A stretch of DNA of 21,765 nt from Alphaproteobacteria bacterium (GTDB lineage Bacteria; Pseudomonadota; Alphaproteobacteria; UBA828), in assembly GCA_022826345.1 (NCBI GenBank), contig JAJDVB010000160.1, positions 1 to 21,765 of the forward strand. Direction: 5' to 3'. The translations under genes and the position numbers were made by a program. Below, piece after piece: positions 15,652-21,765 of this stretch (positions are counted from its first letter, which is position 1; each line of letters opens with the position of its first letter). The notes under the pieces were generated by a model. It saw only the letters and a list, made by a program, of their open reading frames with translations. It did not search any database and was not told the origin of the DNA.

Positions 15652-15728
15652 CGAACACACTCCAGCGGTGAGGCCCATGGAGAGGCCAGCATAGCGAGCG
15701 CCTCGTTATGCCGCCAAGCGTGGCGGCG

Positions 15729-16700
15729 TCAACTCGGCGGCGGGGCGCCGGCCTTTGCGGCGATGGTGTCCCGCGCCACCTTGGCCTCACGGTAGGCGAG
15801 GTAGAGCGTGCTCACGAAGATGACGATGCCGCCGATCCAGACGTAGAGCACCGGCACCTCGTTGAAGAGCAGATAGCCGTAGAGCGACGCCCAGATGAGG
15901 CGGAGGAAGTCGACTGGCAGCACCACCGTCGCGTCAGCTTCGCGGAACGCCTGAGCGAGGCAGAGATGGGCGAGGGTGCCGAAGCTCCCCATCAGCGCGA
16001 ACCAGCCGAGGTCTTCGAGCGAAGGCCATTGCCAGACGAAGGCCGCCGCGATGGACGAGAGCGGCGTGAGGAAAACCGCCATGTAGGCGGTCATCGTCAG
16101 GCTCGATTCCGTGCGGGACAGCAGCTTGATGATGATCATTGCGCCGGCCCAGACTGCTGACGAGCCGAGCACCAGCAGCGAGCCGGGGTCGAGCGCCACC
16201 ATGCCGGGGCGGACAATGATCAGCGCCCCGGCGAAGCCCGCGATGAGCGCGACGATGCGTCGGATCCGCACCACCTCGCCCAGCAGTAGCACCGCGCCCA
16301 CGGTGACGAAGAGCGGCGCGGTGAAGCTCAGTGCCGCGACGGTGCCGAGCGGCGTGATCGGCACCGCATAGAAGAACATCATCATGGCCGAAACGTGGAC
16401 CGCGCCGCGCGCTGCATGGAGCGGCAGCTTGCTCGTGCGCAACGCGCCGAAGCCGTGGCGCAGCAGGAACGGCGAAATGAAGATCAGACCGAAGAGATTG
16501 CGGAAGAACGCGATTTCGAAGGCATGCTGCTCGCTCGACGCGATGCGGATCACTGCGTGCATCGACGCGAAGCCGATGGTGGCGCCCAGCAGCAGCAGCA
16601 TGCCGCGCGCCGGCGGCGGCAGGGTGTAGTAGGCGGCGAGCAACGGCGCGAACGGCCCGGCCCGCTGTGCGGGGCCGGCCGGCGGGGGCTCAGCCCGCAT
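15729..16700 (-). CDS. EamA/DMT-family membrane transporter
   Basis: A 323-residue inner-membrane protein with about ten hydrophobic helices arranged as two EamA repeats (roughly 32-155 and 165-305). Typical features are the helix IGFASMHAVIRIA, the strongly conserved GxxxAP-type PLFVTVGAVLL stretch, and the short loop between the repeats. Such proteins export or exchange metabolites such as amino acids or nucleotide precursors; the cargo cannot be told. The ATG at 16700 has only a weak binding site (GGCGGGA); a later in-frame ATG would delete the N-terminal tail. It is 77 bases from the flavin monooxygenase and co-directional with it. Confidence 0.87.
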   Translation of the reverse strand: MRAEPPPAGPAQRAGPFAPLLAAYYTLPPPARGMLLLLGATIGFASMHAVIRIASSEQHAFEIAFFRNLFGLIFISPFLLRHGFGALRTSKLPLHAARGAVHVSAMMMFFYAVPITPLGTVAALSFTAPLFVTVGAVLLLGEVVRIRRIVALIAGFAGALIIVRPGMVALDPGSLLVLGSSAVWAGAMIIIKLLSRTESSLTMTAYMAVFLTPLSSIAAAFVWQWPSLEDLGWFALMGSFGTLAHLCLAQAFREADATVVLPVDFLRLIWASLYGYLLFNEVPVLYVWIGGIVIFVSTLYLAYREAKVARDTIAAKAGAPPPS

Positions 16701-17001
16701 GTCCCGCCACGGTCATGGTCTTCGCAACACGGTCCGGCCGACGGGACCGGGATAACGACGCCCCTTCCGCCCCGCCGACTCCCCGGACCATGGACCGGTG
16801 CACCGGGCGCGGCGCCCGCACCAGGATCGATTCATGATGTGCACGAACGAGGGCGTCGCGGTTGGCGGGATGAGTGGGCGTTGGTTGCCCTGGGAAACCC
16901 CGCCTATCCCGCTTGATCCCGGCGTGTCCCGCTTCGAAATTAAGGTTCTTGTCTCGCACCTCGCGCGGCGCGCAGGCTGCGAGCGCTCCGAGAAATCCGG
17001 G
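16701..17001. other. Intergenic region without convincing gene
   Basis: About 300 bases between the transporter start and the rhodanese stop. An imperfect GC hairpin lies at 16797-16822 (GGTGC...GCACC around GGGCG/CGCCC) and may end the rhodanese transcript. A short - strand frame from GTG at 16959 has no binding site and no family resemblance. Confidence 0.4.
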
Positions 17002-17397
17002 TTAAGGACGCGGCTTCTCCTCGGTGGGGCCTCCCGCCTCCTTCCAGGCGCCGAAGCCGCCGGCAATGTGGGCGACGGGGCTGAGGCCCATGTTCTGCGC
17101 CGCCTGCGTGGCGAGCGCCGAGCGCATGCCGCCCGCGCAGAAGAAGACGAACTTCTTGCCGCTCGCGAAGAAGGGCTTGTGGTAGGGGCTCTCCGGATCG
17201 ATCCAGAACTCGATCATGCCCCGCGGCACATGACGCGCGCCGGGGACGGCGCCCTCGCGCCACAGCTCGCGGATGTCGCGGATGTCGACGAGCTCGACGT
17301 TCCCGTCGTCCAGCAGCGCGATGGCGTCGGCGGCCGAGAGAGTTTCGATCTCGGCTTCGGCCTCAGCCACGAGCTGCTCGATTCCCTTGGTGATCAT
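17002..17397 (-). CDS. Single-domain rhodanese-like sulfurtransferase
   Basis: A 131-residue rhodanese domain. Visible features: VDIRD strand-loop, GARHVPRGMIEFW, and the active-site loop FFCAGGMRSA with catalytic Cys87, the CxxGxR pattern used to carry persulfide sulfur. The tail (GPTEEKP) is disordered. GGAGGAG directly precedes the ATG at 17397; an upstream extension is unlikely. It lies 84 bases after the carnitine-dehydrogenase-like gene on the same strand and may share its transcript. Possible roles are sulfur transfer or detoxification. The family is sure; the partner is not. Confidence 0.88.
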   Translation of the reverse strand: MITKGIEQLVAEAEAEIETLSAADAIALLDDGNVELVDIRDIRELWREGAVPGARHVPRGMIEFWIDPESPYHKPFFASGKKFVFFCAGGMRSALATQAAQNMGLSPVAHIAGGFGAWKEAGGPTEEKPRP

Positions 17398-17481
17398 GGC
17401 TCCTCCGTGCGGTGCCCTGGAGCGCCGCGATGATGGCCGATGCCGGCTGCCGGCACCAGCGCTGCGCACCAGCGGCCCTCG

Positions 17482-18444
17482 TTATGCCGCGTTCCCCGGC
17501 TTCGACGGGGTCTCCAGTGCCGCCAGAAGTGCGAGCAGCCGCGCATCGCGCTCGGCCGCGAGCGCCGGGATCGACTGGCCCTCCAGCATCTCGTCCACGG
17601 CGCGGCCCATGGTCTCGATCGCACTCTCATCGAGGCGGGGCGTGCCGGAAGATGCCCACCAGCGTTCCAGCCCTGGCCCGAAGTGGTTGAGAGCCCCGCG
17701 CGTGCCGCCCTCGCCGCCGGCCAGGTGCATGGTGAGGAAGGGCCCCATGAAGGCCCAGCGGAGCCCTGGGCCGTGGGAAACCGCCGCGTCGATATCGGCG
17801 GCGCTGGCTGTGCCCGAAAGCAGCAGATCAAACGCCTCGCGCAGGAGCGCCGCCTGCAGGCGGTTGGCGATATGGCCCGGCACCTCGCGCTCCACCCGGA
17901 TCGCGCGCTTGCCGTGGGCGTTGTAGAAGGAGAGCGCCCAGTCGACCGTGGCCGGGTCGGTGTCGCGCCCGCCCACCACCTCGACCAAGGGGACGAGATG
18001 GGGCGGATTGAAGGGGTGGCCAACGACGAAGCGCGAACCGCTGCGCAGGCCCTCCTGAAGCTCGCTGATCAACAAGCCCGACGTGCTCGATGCGAGCACC
18101 GCGTCTGGCATGAGCGCCCCGTCAATGCGTCGGTAGAGCGCGCGCTTCAGGGCTGTGTCTTCCGGCGCGTTTTCCTGCACGAAGACCGCGCCTTCGACCG
18201 CCTGCTCCGGCTCGTCCACCATGCGCACCCGCGCAGGATCGGCGCCATTCGCCAAGCCGAGCCGCTCCATGGCGGGCCAAGCCGCGTCGATGAAGGCGCG
18301 GAGGTGTTGAGCGGTGCCGGGCGCCGGGTCCCAGGCGGTGACCGAGAAGCCGCGCGCCAGAAAGTAGGTCGCCCAGCTCGCGCCGATGGTGCCGGTGCCG
18401 AGCAACGCAATGGTTTTGACCGCCGCAGGTGCAGGCCGTGCCAT
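17482..18444 (-). CDS. L-carnitine dehydrogenase-like 3-hydroxyacyl dehydrogenase
   Basis: A 320-residue NAD-dependent dehydrogenase of the 3-hydroxyacyl-CoA dehydrogenase family. The Rossmann motif is G16TGTIG21; the HPFNP motif with catalytic H143 follows SSTSGLL (119-125). The pattern [27 protein letters not shown] and [14 protein letters not shown] closely resembles L-carnitine 3-dehydrogenase, which makes 3-dehydrocarnitine on the way to glycine betaine. The length matches. GGAGG precedes the ATG at 18444. The cleavage enzymes for 3-dehydrocarnitine are not adjacent, so another beta-hydroxy acid substrate remains possible. It is divergent from msrB and upstream of a rhodanese. Confidence 0.82.
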   Translation of the reverse strand: MARPAPAAVKTIALLGTGTIGASWATYFLARGFSVTAWDPAPGTAQHLRAFIDAAWPAMERLGLANGADPARVRMVDEPEQAVEGAVFVQENAPEDTALKRALYRRIDGALMPDAVLASSTSGLLISELQEGLRSGSRFVVGHPFNPPHLVPLVEVVGGRDTDPATVDWALSFYNAHGKRAIRVEREVPGHIANRLQAALLREAFDLLLSGTASAADIDAAVSHGPGLRWAFMGPFLTMHLAGGEGGTRGALNHFGPGLERWWASSGTPRLDESAIETMGRAVDEMLEGQSIPALAAERDARLLALLAALETPSKPGNAA

Positions 18445-18592
18445 GAGAGCCTCCTTTGCTTGCCGACGGGCCGTTCGCGGGGTGGTTCGGTCGAATTTAG
18501 GGCTGGGCTGGGCCGGCCGGCGCTATATATACCGGTCGAGCCCGGCAATCGAGGGAACGGGGCGCGGCAGGGCGCGGCCGAGGGAGGACATC
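18445..18592. promoter_or_regulatory. Divergent promoter region between carnitine-dehydrogenase-like gene and msrB
   Basis: TATATATA at 18524-18531 in GC-rich surroundings looks like a -10 region. On the - strand TTGCCG (18548-18543) and TATAGC (18526-18521) are 16 bases apart. On the + strand no good -35 is seen. Assignments are tentative. Confidence 0.4.
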
Positions 18593-19012
18593 ATGGCGGA
18601 CAAGGTGGTGAAGACCGATGCGGAGTGGCGCGCGGCGCTGACCGAGGAGCAGTACTACGTGACCCGGAAGGGGGGCACCGAGCGGCCCTTCACCGGTGCC
18701 TACTGCGACGAGAAGACGCCGGGTGAGTATGCCTGCGTCTGCTGCGGCGCCGCCCTCTTCAGCTCGGGCGACAAGTTCGATTCCGGTACCGGCTGGCCGA
18801 GCTTCACGAGGCCGGTCGATCCGGGAAACGTCGGCTCGGTGGAGGACATGAGCTACGGCATGCGCCGGACCGAGGTGGTGTGCAGCCGGTGCGACGCGCA
18901 CCTCGGCCACGTCTTTCCGGACGGGCCGGCGCCCACGGGCTTGCGCTACTGCATGAACTCCGCCGCGCTCGTGCTCACACCCAGGGACGACGGCGGGACG
19001 GGGGGCAGCTAG
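18593..19012 (+). CDS. msrB: Peptide methionine-(R)-S-oxide reductase
   Basis: A 139-residue MsrB. Zinc ligands C48-x-x-C51 and C97-x-x-C100 are present, with the family segments [16 protein letters not shown] and the catalytic cysteine C120 in RYCMNSAAL. It reduces the R form of methionine sulfoxide in proteins, with thioredoxin resupplying electrons. The ATG at 18593 is preceded by GGGAGGA. Complete, full-length and convergent with a LysR gene 12 bases away. No MsrA is visible in the window. It may belong functionally to oxidative repair only, with no clear tie to its neighbours. Confidence 0.95.
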   Translation: MADKVVKTDAEWRAALTEEQYYVTRKGGTERPFTGAYCDEKTPGEYACVCCGAALFSSGDKFDSGTGWPSFTRPVDPGNVGSVEDMSYGMRRTEVVCSRCDAHLGHVFPDGPAPTGLRYCMNSAALVLTPRDDGGTGGS

Positions 19013-19024
19013 CGAAGCCGGGTC

Positions 19025-19951
19025 TCAGGCGCCTCTCGACGACGCGATCTCCCGCACGATTCCCCGGAAGCGCCCGAACGGCGACAAGTCGTCGGAGGAG
19101 CGCCGCGACACCATTCCGGTGCGGTGACGATAAGTGCCGAACGTCACCGGCAGGGGCTTGAGCGGATGTCCGGGCAAACGCTCCAGGAAGGTCAGTGACA
19201 GCCAGGAGAGGTAGGGGCCTGCTGCCATCAGGAACAGGCCGGCGGAACCGGCGCGCGTGACGGTCTTTATCCGCCTACCCGTCCTTTCGTAGAGCTGGTC
19301 GAGGACTCCCGCCAACGAAGGCCGCCCGTTGGCGGCATCCGCCCGCATGGGTGCGTCGAAGTCGATCCACGGGTACTGGGCGAGCGCATCATCGCTCACC
19401 GTTCCGGAATGGAGCGGATGGTCCTTGTGAGCGACGATGCCCCACGTCATGTCCAGGAAGCGTTCGCTCTTGAGGAACTGCGGCAAGGGTTCGTTGCTGT
19501 TGATGCCGCCGCAGTGGATGTCGCTGTCGCCGTTGGCCAAGAGGCGGACGCCTTCGGTCATCGGAAGGGTCTTCAGCTTGAGTTCCACGCCAGGGCAGGT
19601 CTCGTGGAACTTGGCGACCGCATCGGGAAGCACGGCCCGCATCCACATGGGACCAGCCGTGACGCGCAGGCTGCCGGTGCGGCCTGCGAGCGTCGCGGTG
19701 ATCTTCTCTTCGGCAGCCTCGATTTCATAGAGGATGTGGCGAGCCAGATCGGCAACCACGGCACCGAGAGGTGTGAGCCGAACGCCGGTGGACATGCGGT
19801 CGAACAGCCGGCCTCCGAACTGGCGCTCGAGCCGTGCGACCACGCGCGAGAGGGCGGGTTGCGTGATGCCGAGCTTGTCGGCGGCCGAAAGGATGGCGCC
19901 TGTCTCCGCAACGGCAAGGAACTTGATCAGGTCGTTTCGCTTCTCGAACAT
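19025..19951 (-). CDS. LysR-family transcriptional regulator 1
   Basis: A 308-residue LysR regulator from ATG 19951. The N-terminal winged helix is clear: FLAVAETGAILSAADKLG then TQPALSRVVARLERQFG, with FDRMSTGVRLTPLG following. The C-terminal two-lobe effector-binding domain runs from about residue 90. A longer frame starts at GTG 19993 (14 extra residues); I prefer the ATG because MFEKRNDLIKFL is the usual kind of start. Upstream lies the AT-rich region with a perfect palindrome at 20050-20064. Regulated genes and inducer are unknown; msrB is convergent and not an obvious target. Confidence 0.88.
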   Translation of the reverse strand: MFEKRNDLIKFLAVAETGAILSAADKLGITQPALSRVVARLERQFGGRLFDRMSTGVRLTPLGAVVADLARHILYEIEAAEEKITATLAGRTGSLRVTAGPMWMRAVLPDAVAKFHETCPGVELKLKTLPMTEGVRLLANGDSDIHCGGINSNEPLPQFLKSERFLDMTWGIVAHKDHPLHSGTVSDDALAQYPWIDFDAPMRADAANGRPSLAGVLDQLYERTGRRIKTVTRAGSAGLFLMAAGPYLSWLSLTFLERLPGHPLKPLPVTFGTYRHRTGMVSRRSSDDLSPFGRFRGIVREIASSRGA

Positions 19952-20049
19952 CTCTGGTCCGCGTCCTTCGCGAATTAGCTGCACATAACTCACTTATACA
20001 TGTGGCAACGATGGCAAAATGCGTCCAGAGAAGAATTCTAACGCTCTCG

Positions 20050-20064
20050 ATAAGAAGTTCTTAT
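20050..20064. promoter_or_regulatory. Perfect 7-1-7 palindrome upstream of LysR1
   Basis: ATAAGAA G TTCTTAT lies about 100 bases upstream of the LysR1 start. AT-rich dyads of this form are common operator sites for LysR-type proteins, which often control their own gene. No direct test of the binder is possible from sequence. Confidence 0.4.
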
Positions 20065-20566
20065 GAATTTGCGTGAAGTTGCGGCGATCTAATCTGGATA
20101 CTTTCGCATAATAATGATCGAATACTTGGGTTTCTGCATCGATAATGTCAGTCGAACAACGGGTGTGACGACATGGTAAGTTGGCATATCCGATTTGAGT
20201 GTATTTATATAACACTTTGATATTGCGTATTTTTCATGATAGTGTCTGAGAGTGGGGAGGAGGAGTTCGACAGTCGCCGTGGATTCCCGGAATCGATCTC
20301 GTAGATAGATTTATGACCTTGAACGTCAGGGGTATCTCGAGAAACATTCATAATAAGCGACACTTGGTGAACGACTTCCAAAATCAAAACGTCATTACTA
20401 TGCCTATTAGGTATGTGTTTTTCTTAACGGTGCATCCTACACAAATCGATGGGGTCGATGCGCTATTCGCCGGGCGCACGCAAGTCGCGCGCTGCATCAC
20501 ACGTCGCCAACTTGGTGAAGACCTGGCAGCACAGTCTCGAGGGAGCAACCGGCGGAGGGCGGCGCG

Positions 20567-20582
20567 GCGCACCGCGGTGCGC
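20567..20582 (-). terminator. GC palindrome directly after the LysR2 stop
   Basis: GCGCACCG/CGGTGCGC, a perfect 16-bp palindrome, starts one base beyond the TAG stop of LysR2. The reading TAGAGCGC here is the same eight bases that open the two 107-bp repeats. A T-run is lacking. Confidence 0.4.
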
Positions 20583-20583
20583 T

Positions 20584-21513
20584 CTACTCCTCGTCCTGGG
20601 ACGACGTACTTTGCTCCAAGAACGAGAGACAGACCCGTGCGATGGGTTTGACACGACCCTGTTCCGTGAGCGCGGCGCAAAAGTGATTGTCGCGTTCTAT
20701 ATAGCCATCGCCGAGCGCGACCAGGGCGCCGGTTTCGAGATGCTGATCGACGAAGTTTTTCCAGCCCAGCGCGATGCCCTGCCCCTCGACGGCCGCCTCA
20801 AGCGAATAGACGTAATTGTCGAAGCTCACGAACTGAGGCGAGTGCTCGGGGCGCCCAGCGGCTTGAAACCAGCCCTCCCACGACGCCCAGTTTTCACTAG
20901 CGCTGCCAGGCTCGAGAAACGAGAGATCACCCCAGCCGCTTACGGGGCCATTCAACGTATCCGAATGGGTTGCAGCGTATTCGGGGGCACAGACCGGCCT
21001 CACCGCTTCCGCAAAAAGAATCACTGCGCCATCCCCTCGAATGGTGGCCTCCCAGTCCAGAACCACGTCGGGAACCGAATCAAGTGGCAGGTTCTGCGAG
21101 TAGCGATGAAAAATTACGGTTTGTATTTGAGTGCGCTCGCCGAGTGCTTGGCGAAGCGCATTGTGTTGCGGCCTCAGCAGGTAGTGTGACGCCGGTTCGG
21201 AGCACGCGATCACCACTCGTTCGCTCGATGAAGCCTCGGCGATCTCGGAGGTGGCCTTGTCGATCATGCCGAGCGCAGGAGCGACGCCTGTATGGAAGCG
21301 CCGTCCCGCTTCGGTCAGCTTTACTCCGGTTCGGGATCGTTCGAAGAGCTTGGCGCCATTCCGCGCTTCAAGGTTTGCGATATGGCGACTAATTGCGGGT
21401 TGCGATGTGCCCAGCTCCTTGGCCGCGCCAGCGAAACTTCCGGTCCGTGCGGCGCATTCGAAGGCGATAAGGGCCGCTGTCGGTGGGATTCGATAGGGAC
21501 TGGACTTTGCCAT
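20584..21513 (-). CDS. LysR-family transcriptional regulator 2 (GcvA-like)
   Basis: A 309-residue LysR protein from ATG 21513. Its N-terminus RIPPTAALIAFECAARTGSF followed by TSQPAISRHIANLEARNG is typical of the GcvA/AmpR branch. The effector domain follows from about residue 95 (VVIACSEPASHYLL). It starts after a gap with a nested inverted repeat (21527-21573), a likely self-regulatory site. No Shine-Dalgarno is visible before this ATG; a TTG at 21549 opens a longer frame but looks worse. Codon use is slightly less GC-rich than in the genes to the left. Targets are unknown. Confidence 0.88.
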   Translation of the reverse strand: MAKSSPYRIPPTAALIAFECAARTGSFAGAAKELGTSQPAISRHIANLEARNGAKLFERSRTGVKLTEAGRRFHTGVAPALGMIDKATSEIAEASSSERVVIACSEPASHYLLRPQHNALRQALGERTQIQTVIFHRYSQNLPLDSVPDVVLDWEATIRGDGAVILFAEAVRPVCAPEYAATHSDTLNGPVSGWGDLSFLEPGSASENWASWEGWFQAAGRPEHSPQFVSFDNYVYSLEAAVEGQGIALGWKNFVDQHLETGALVALGDGYIERDNHFCAALTEQGRVKPIARVCLSFLEQSTSSQDEE

Positions 21514-21526
21514 AACGTAATTGATA

Positions 21527-21573
21527 CAAGCATAATCCAAGAATCGCAACGCACTTTGGAACAGCTATGCTTG
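21527..21573. promoter_or_regulatory. Nested inverted repeat upstream of LysR2
   Basis: CAAGCATA (21527-21534) and TATGCTTG (21566-21573) form an outer pair and CCAA (21537-21540)/TTGG (21556-21559) an inner pair. The site starts 14 bases ahead of the LysR2 ATG. It could be an operator or a leader hairpin. Confidence 0.4.
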
Positions 21574-21618
21574 GGAAGATCAAATACATAACTAATAATT
21601 ATATATATACTCGAAGAA

Positions 21619-21642
21619 GAGCGCCTAATACCAAACGCGCTC
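21619..21642. other. GAGCGC/GCGCTC inverted repeat in AT-rich flank
   Basis: Six-base arms at 21619-21624 and 21637-21642 are separated by 12 bases in otherwise AT-rich DNA. On the - strand the first arm reads GAGCGCG, shared with the start of the 107-bp repeats. Whether this is a related short element is uncertain. Confidence 0.3.
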
Positions 21643-21730
21643 CAAATTGACTCATTATCTCAATATGTTGTGGTGATGGACGGGACAACCTCCATAGACT
21701 GTGGTGATCGAGTCTCACCGTCGGAGGATG

Positions 21731-21765
21731 ATGATGAGTGCGGCAACGCCGATAATCTGGCCGGA
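21731..21765 (+). CDS. Start of an unidentified gene, cut by window edge
   Basis: GGAGG at 21723-21727 stands before a run of three in-frame ATG codons (21728, 21731, 21734), and the frame continues open to the window end (MSAATPIIWP from the last). Too little is present to identify it. Two copies of TGTGGTGAT (21669-21677 and 21700-21708), 31 bases apart, lie upstream and may be control sites. The AT-rich flank and repeats would suit a mobile element gene, but this is a guess. Confidence 0.5.
   Translation, partial: MMSAATPIIWP

Larger units (their letters stand above)
19952..20583. other. AT-rich region of about 630 bases without a recognisable gene
   Basis: From about 19975 to 20450 the composition falls to roughly 40% GC, far below the flanks. 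Short frames occur on both strands but none has a family signature or good start. From about 20450 to 20583 the DNA returns to high GC and ends at a perfect palindrome by the LysR2 stop. It holds the likely LysR1 promoter and may be a remnant of acquired DNA. Confidence 0.6.

Noticed and set aside
15701..15714. Exact 14-base match (CCTCGTTATGCCGC) with 17477-17490
   Set aside because: About one such match is expected by chance in a window this long, the second copy partly lies in a coding end, and no larger repeat surrounds them.
13684..15795. Very long + strand open frame of about 700 codons across tupB and the flavin monooxygenase
   Set aside because: It is antisense to two well-supported genes; its Arg/His/Glu-rich, low-complexity product is typical of a shadow frame.
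16690..16959. Possible 89-codon - strand gene before the transporter
   Set aside because: GTG start without a binding site, overlap with the transporter start, Arg/His-rich product and no family likeness.

Overview
The window is high-GC, densely coded bacterial DNA with strong G/C preference at third codon positions. The gene types suggest an alphaproteobacterium; this is an inference from gene content, as there is no rRNA or marker gene here. I see no tRNA, CRISPR array or complete mobile element.

Layout, left to right. (1) 1-2.0 kb: a nearly complete cytochrome P450 running off the left edge (- strand), divergent from a small STAS-domain protein that lacks the usual phosphorylatable serine. 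(2) 2.1-6.3 kb: a tight six-gene + strand operon. It encodes two or three small membrane proteins, a ferric-reductase-like membrane haem protein fused to a Rieske [2Fe-2S] domain, a membrane-anchored protein with a Cys/His motif I cannot assign, and a Rieske domain fused to the FMN/[3Fe-4S] synthase domain of glutamate synthase. I know no named pathway for this combination; it is the best candidate here for an undescribed redox system. (3) 6.45-9.6 kb (- strand): a di-iron membrane desaturase/hydroxylase followed by two tandem betaine-homocysteine methyltransferase-like genes (about 75% identical), divergent from an XRE-type regulator (9.7-10.6 kb). (4) 10.7-12.0 kb: a DadA/PuuB-like FAD amine oxidase, preceded by a 10-bp-periodic repeat. 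(5) 12.1-14.4 kb: a tungstate ABC transporter in the order tupB-tupC-tupA. (6) 14.6-18.4 kb: a luciferase-like flavin monooxygenase, an EamA/DMT exporter, a rhodanese and an L-carnitine-dehydrogenase-like enzyme. (7) 18.6-21.5 kb: msrB and two LysR regulators separated by a strikingly AT-rich, apparently non-coding stretch. The first bases of another gene lie at the right edge.

A recurring theme in the middle is methylated-amine or betaine chemistry: carnitine dehydrogenase-like enzyme, betaine-homocysteine methyltransferase-like pair, amine oxidase and a possible oxidative demethylase. This linkage is inferred from proximity, not shown.

The clearest non-coding discovery is a 107-bp element present twice (6337-6443 on + and 10591-10697 on -). 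Each copy fills the gap between two convergent genes and begins exactly with the TAG stop codon of the gene it follows. It folds into a chain of hairpins, and eight of the nine differences between copies fall in loops or form a compensatory pair.
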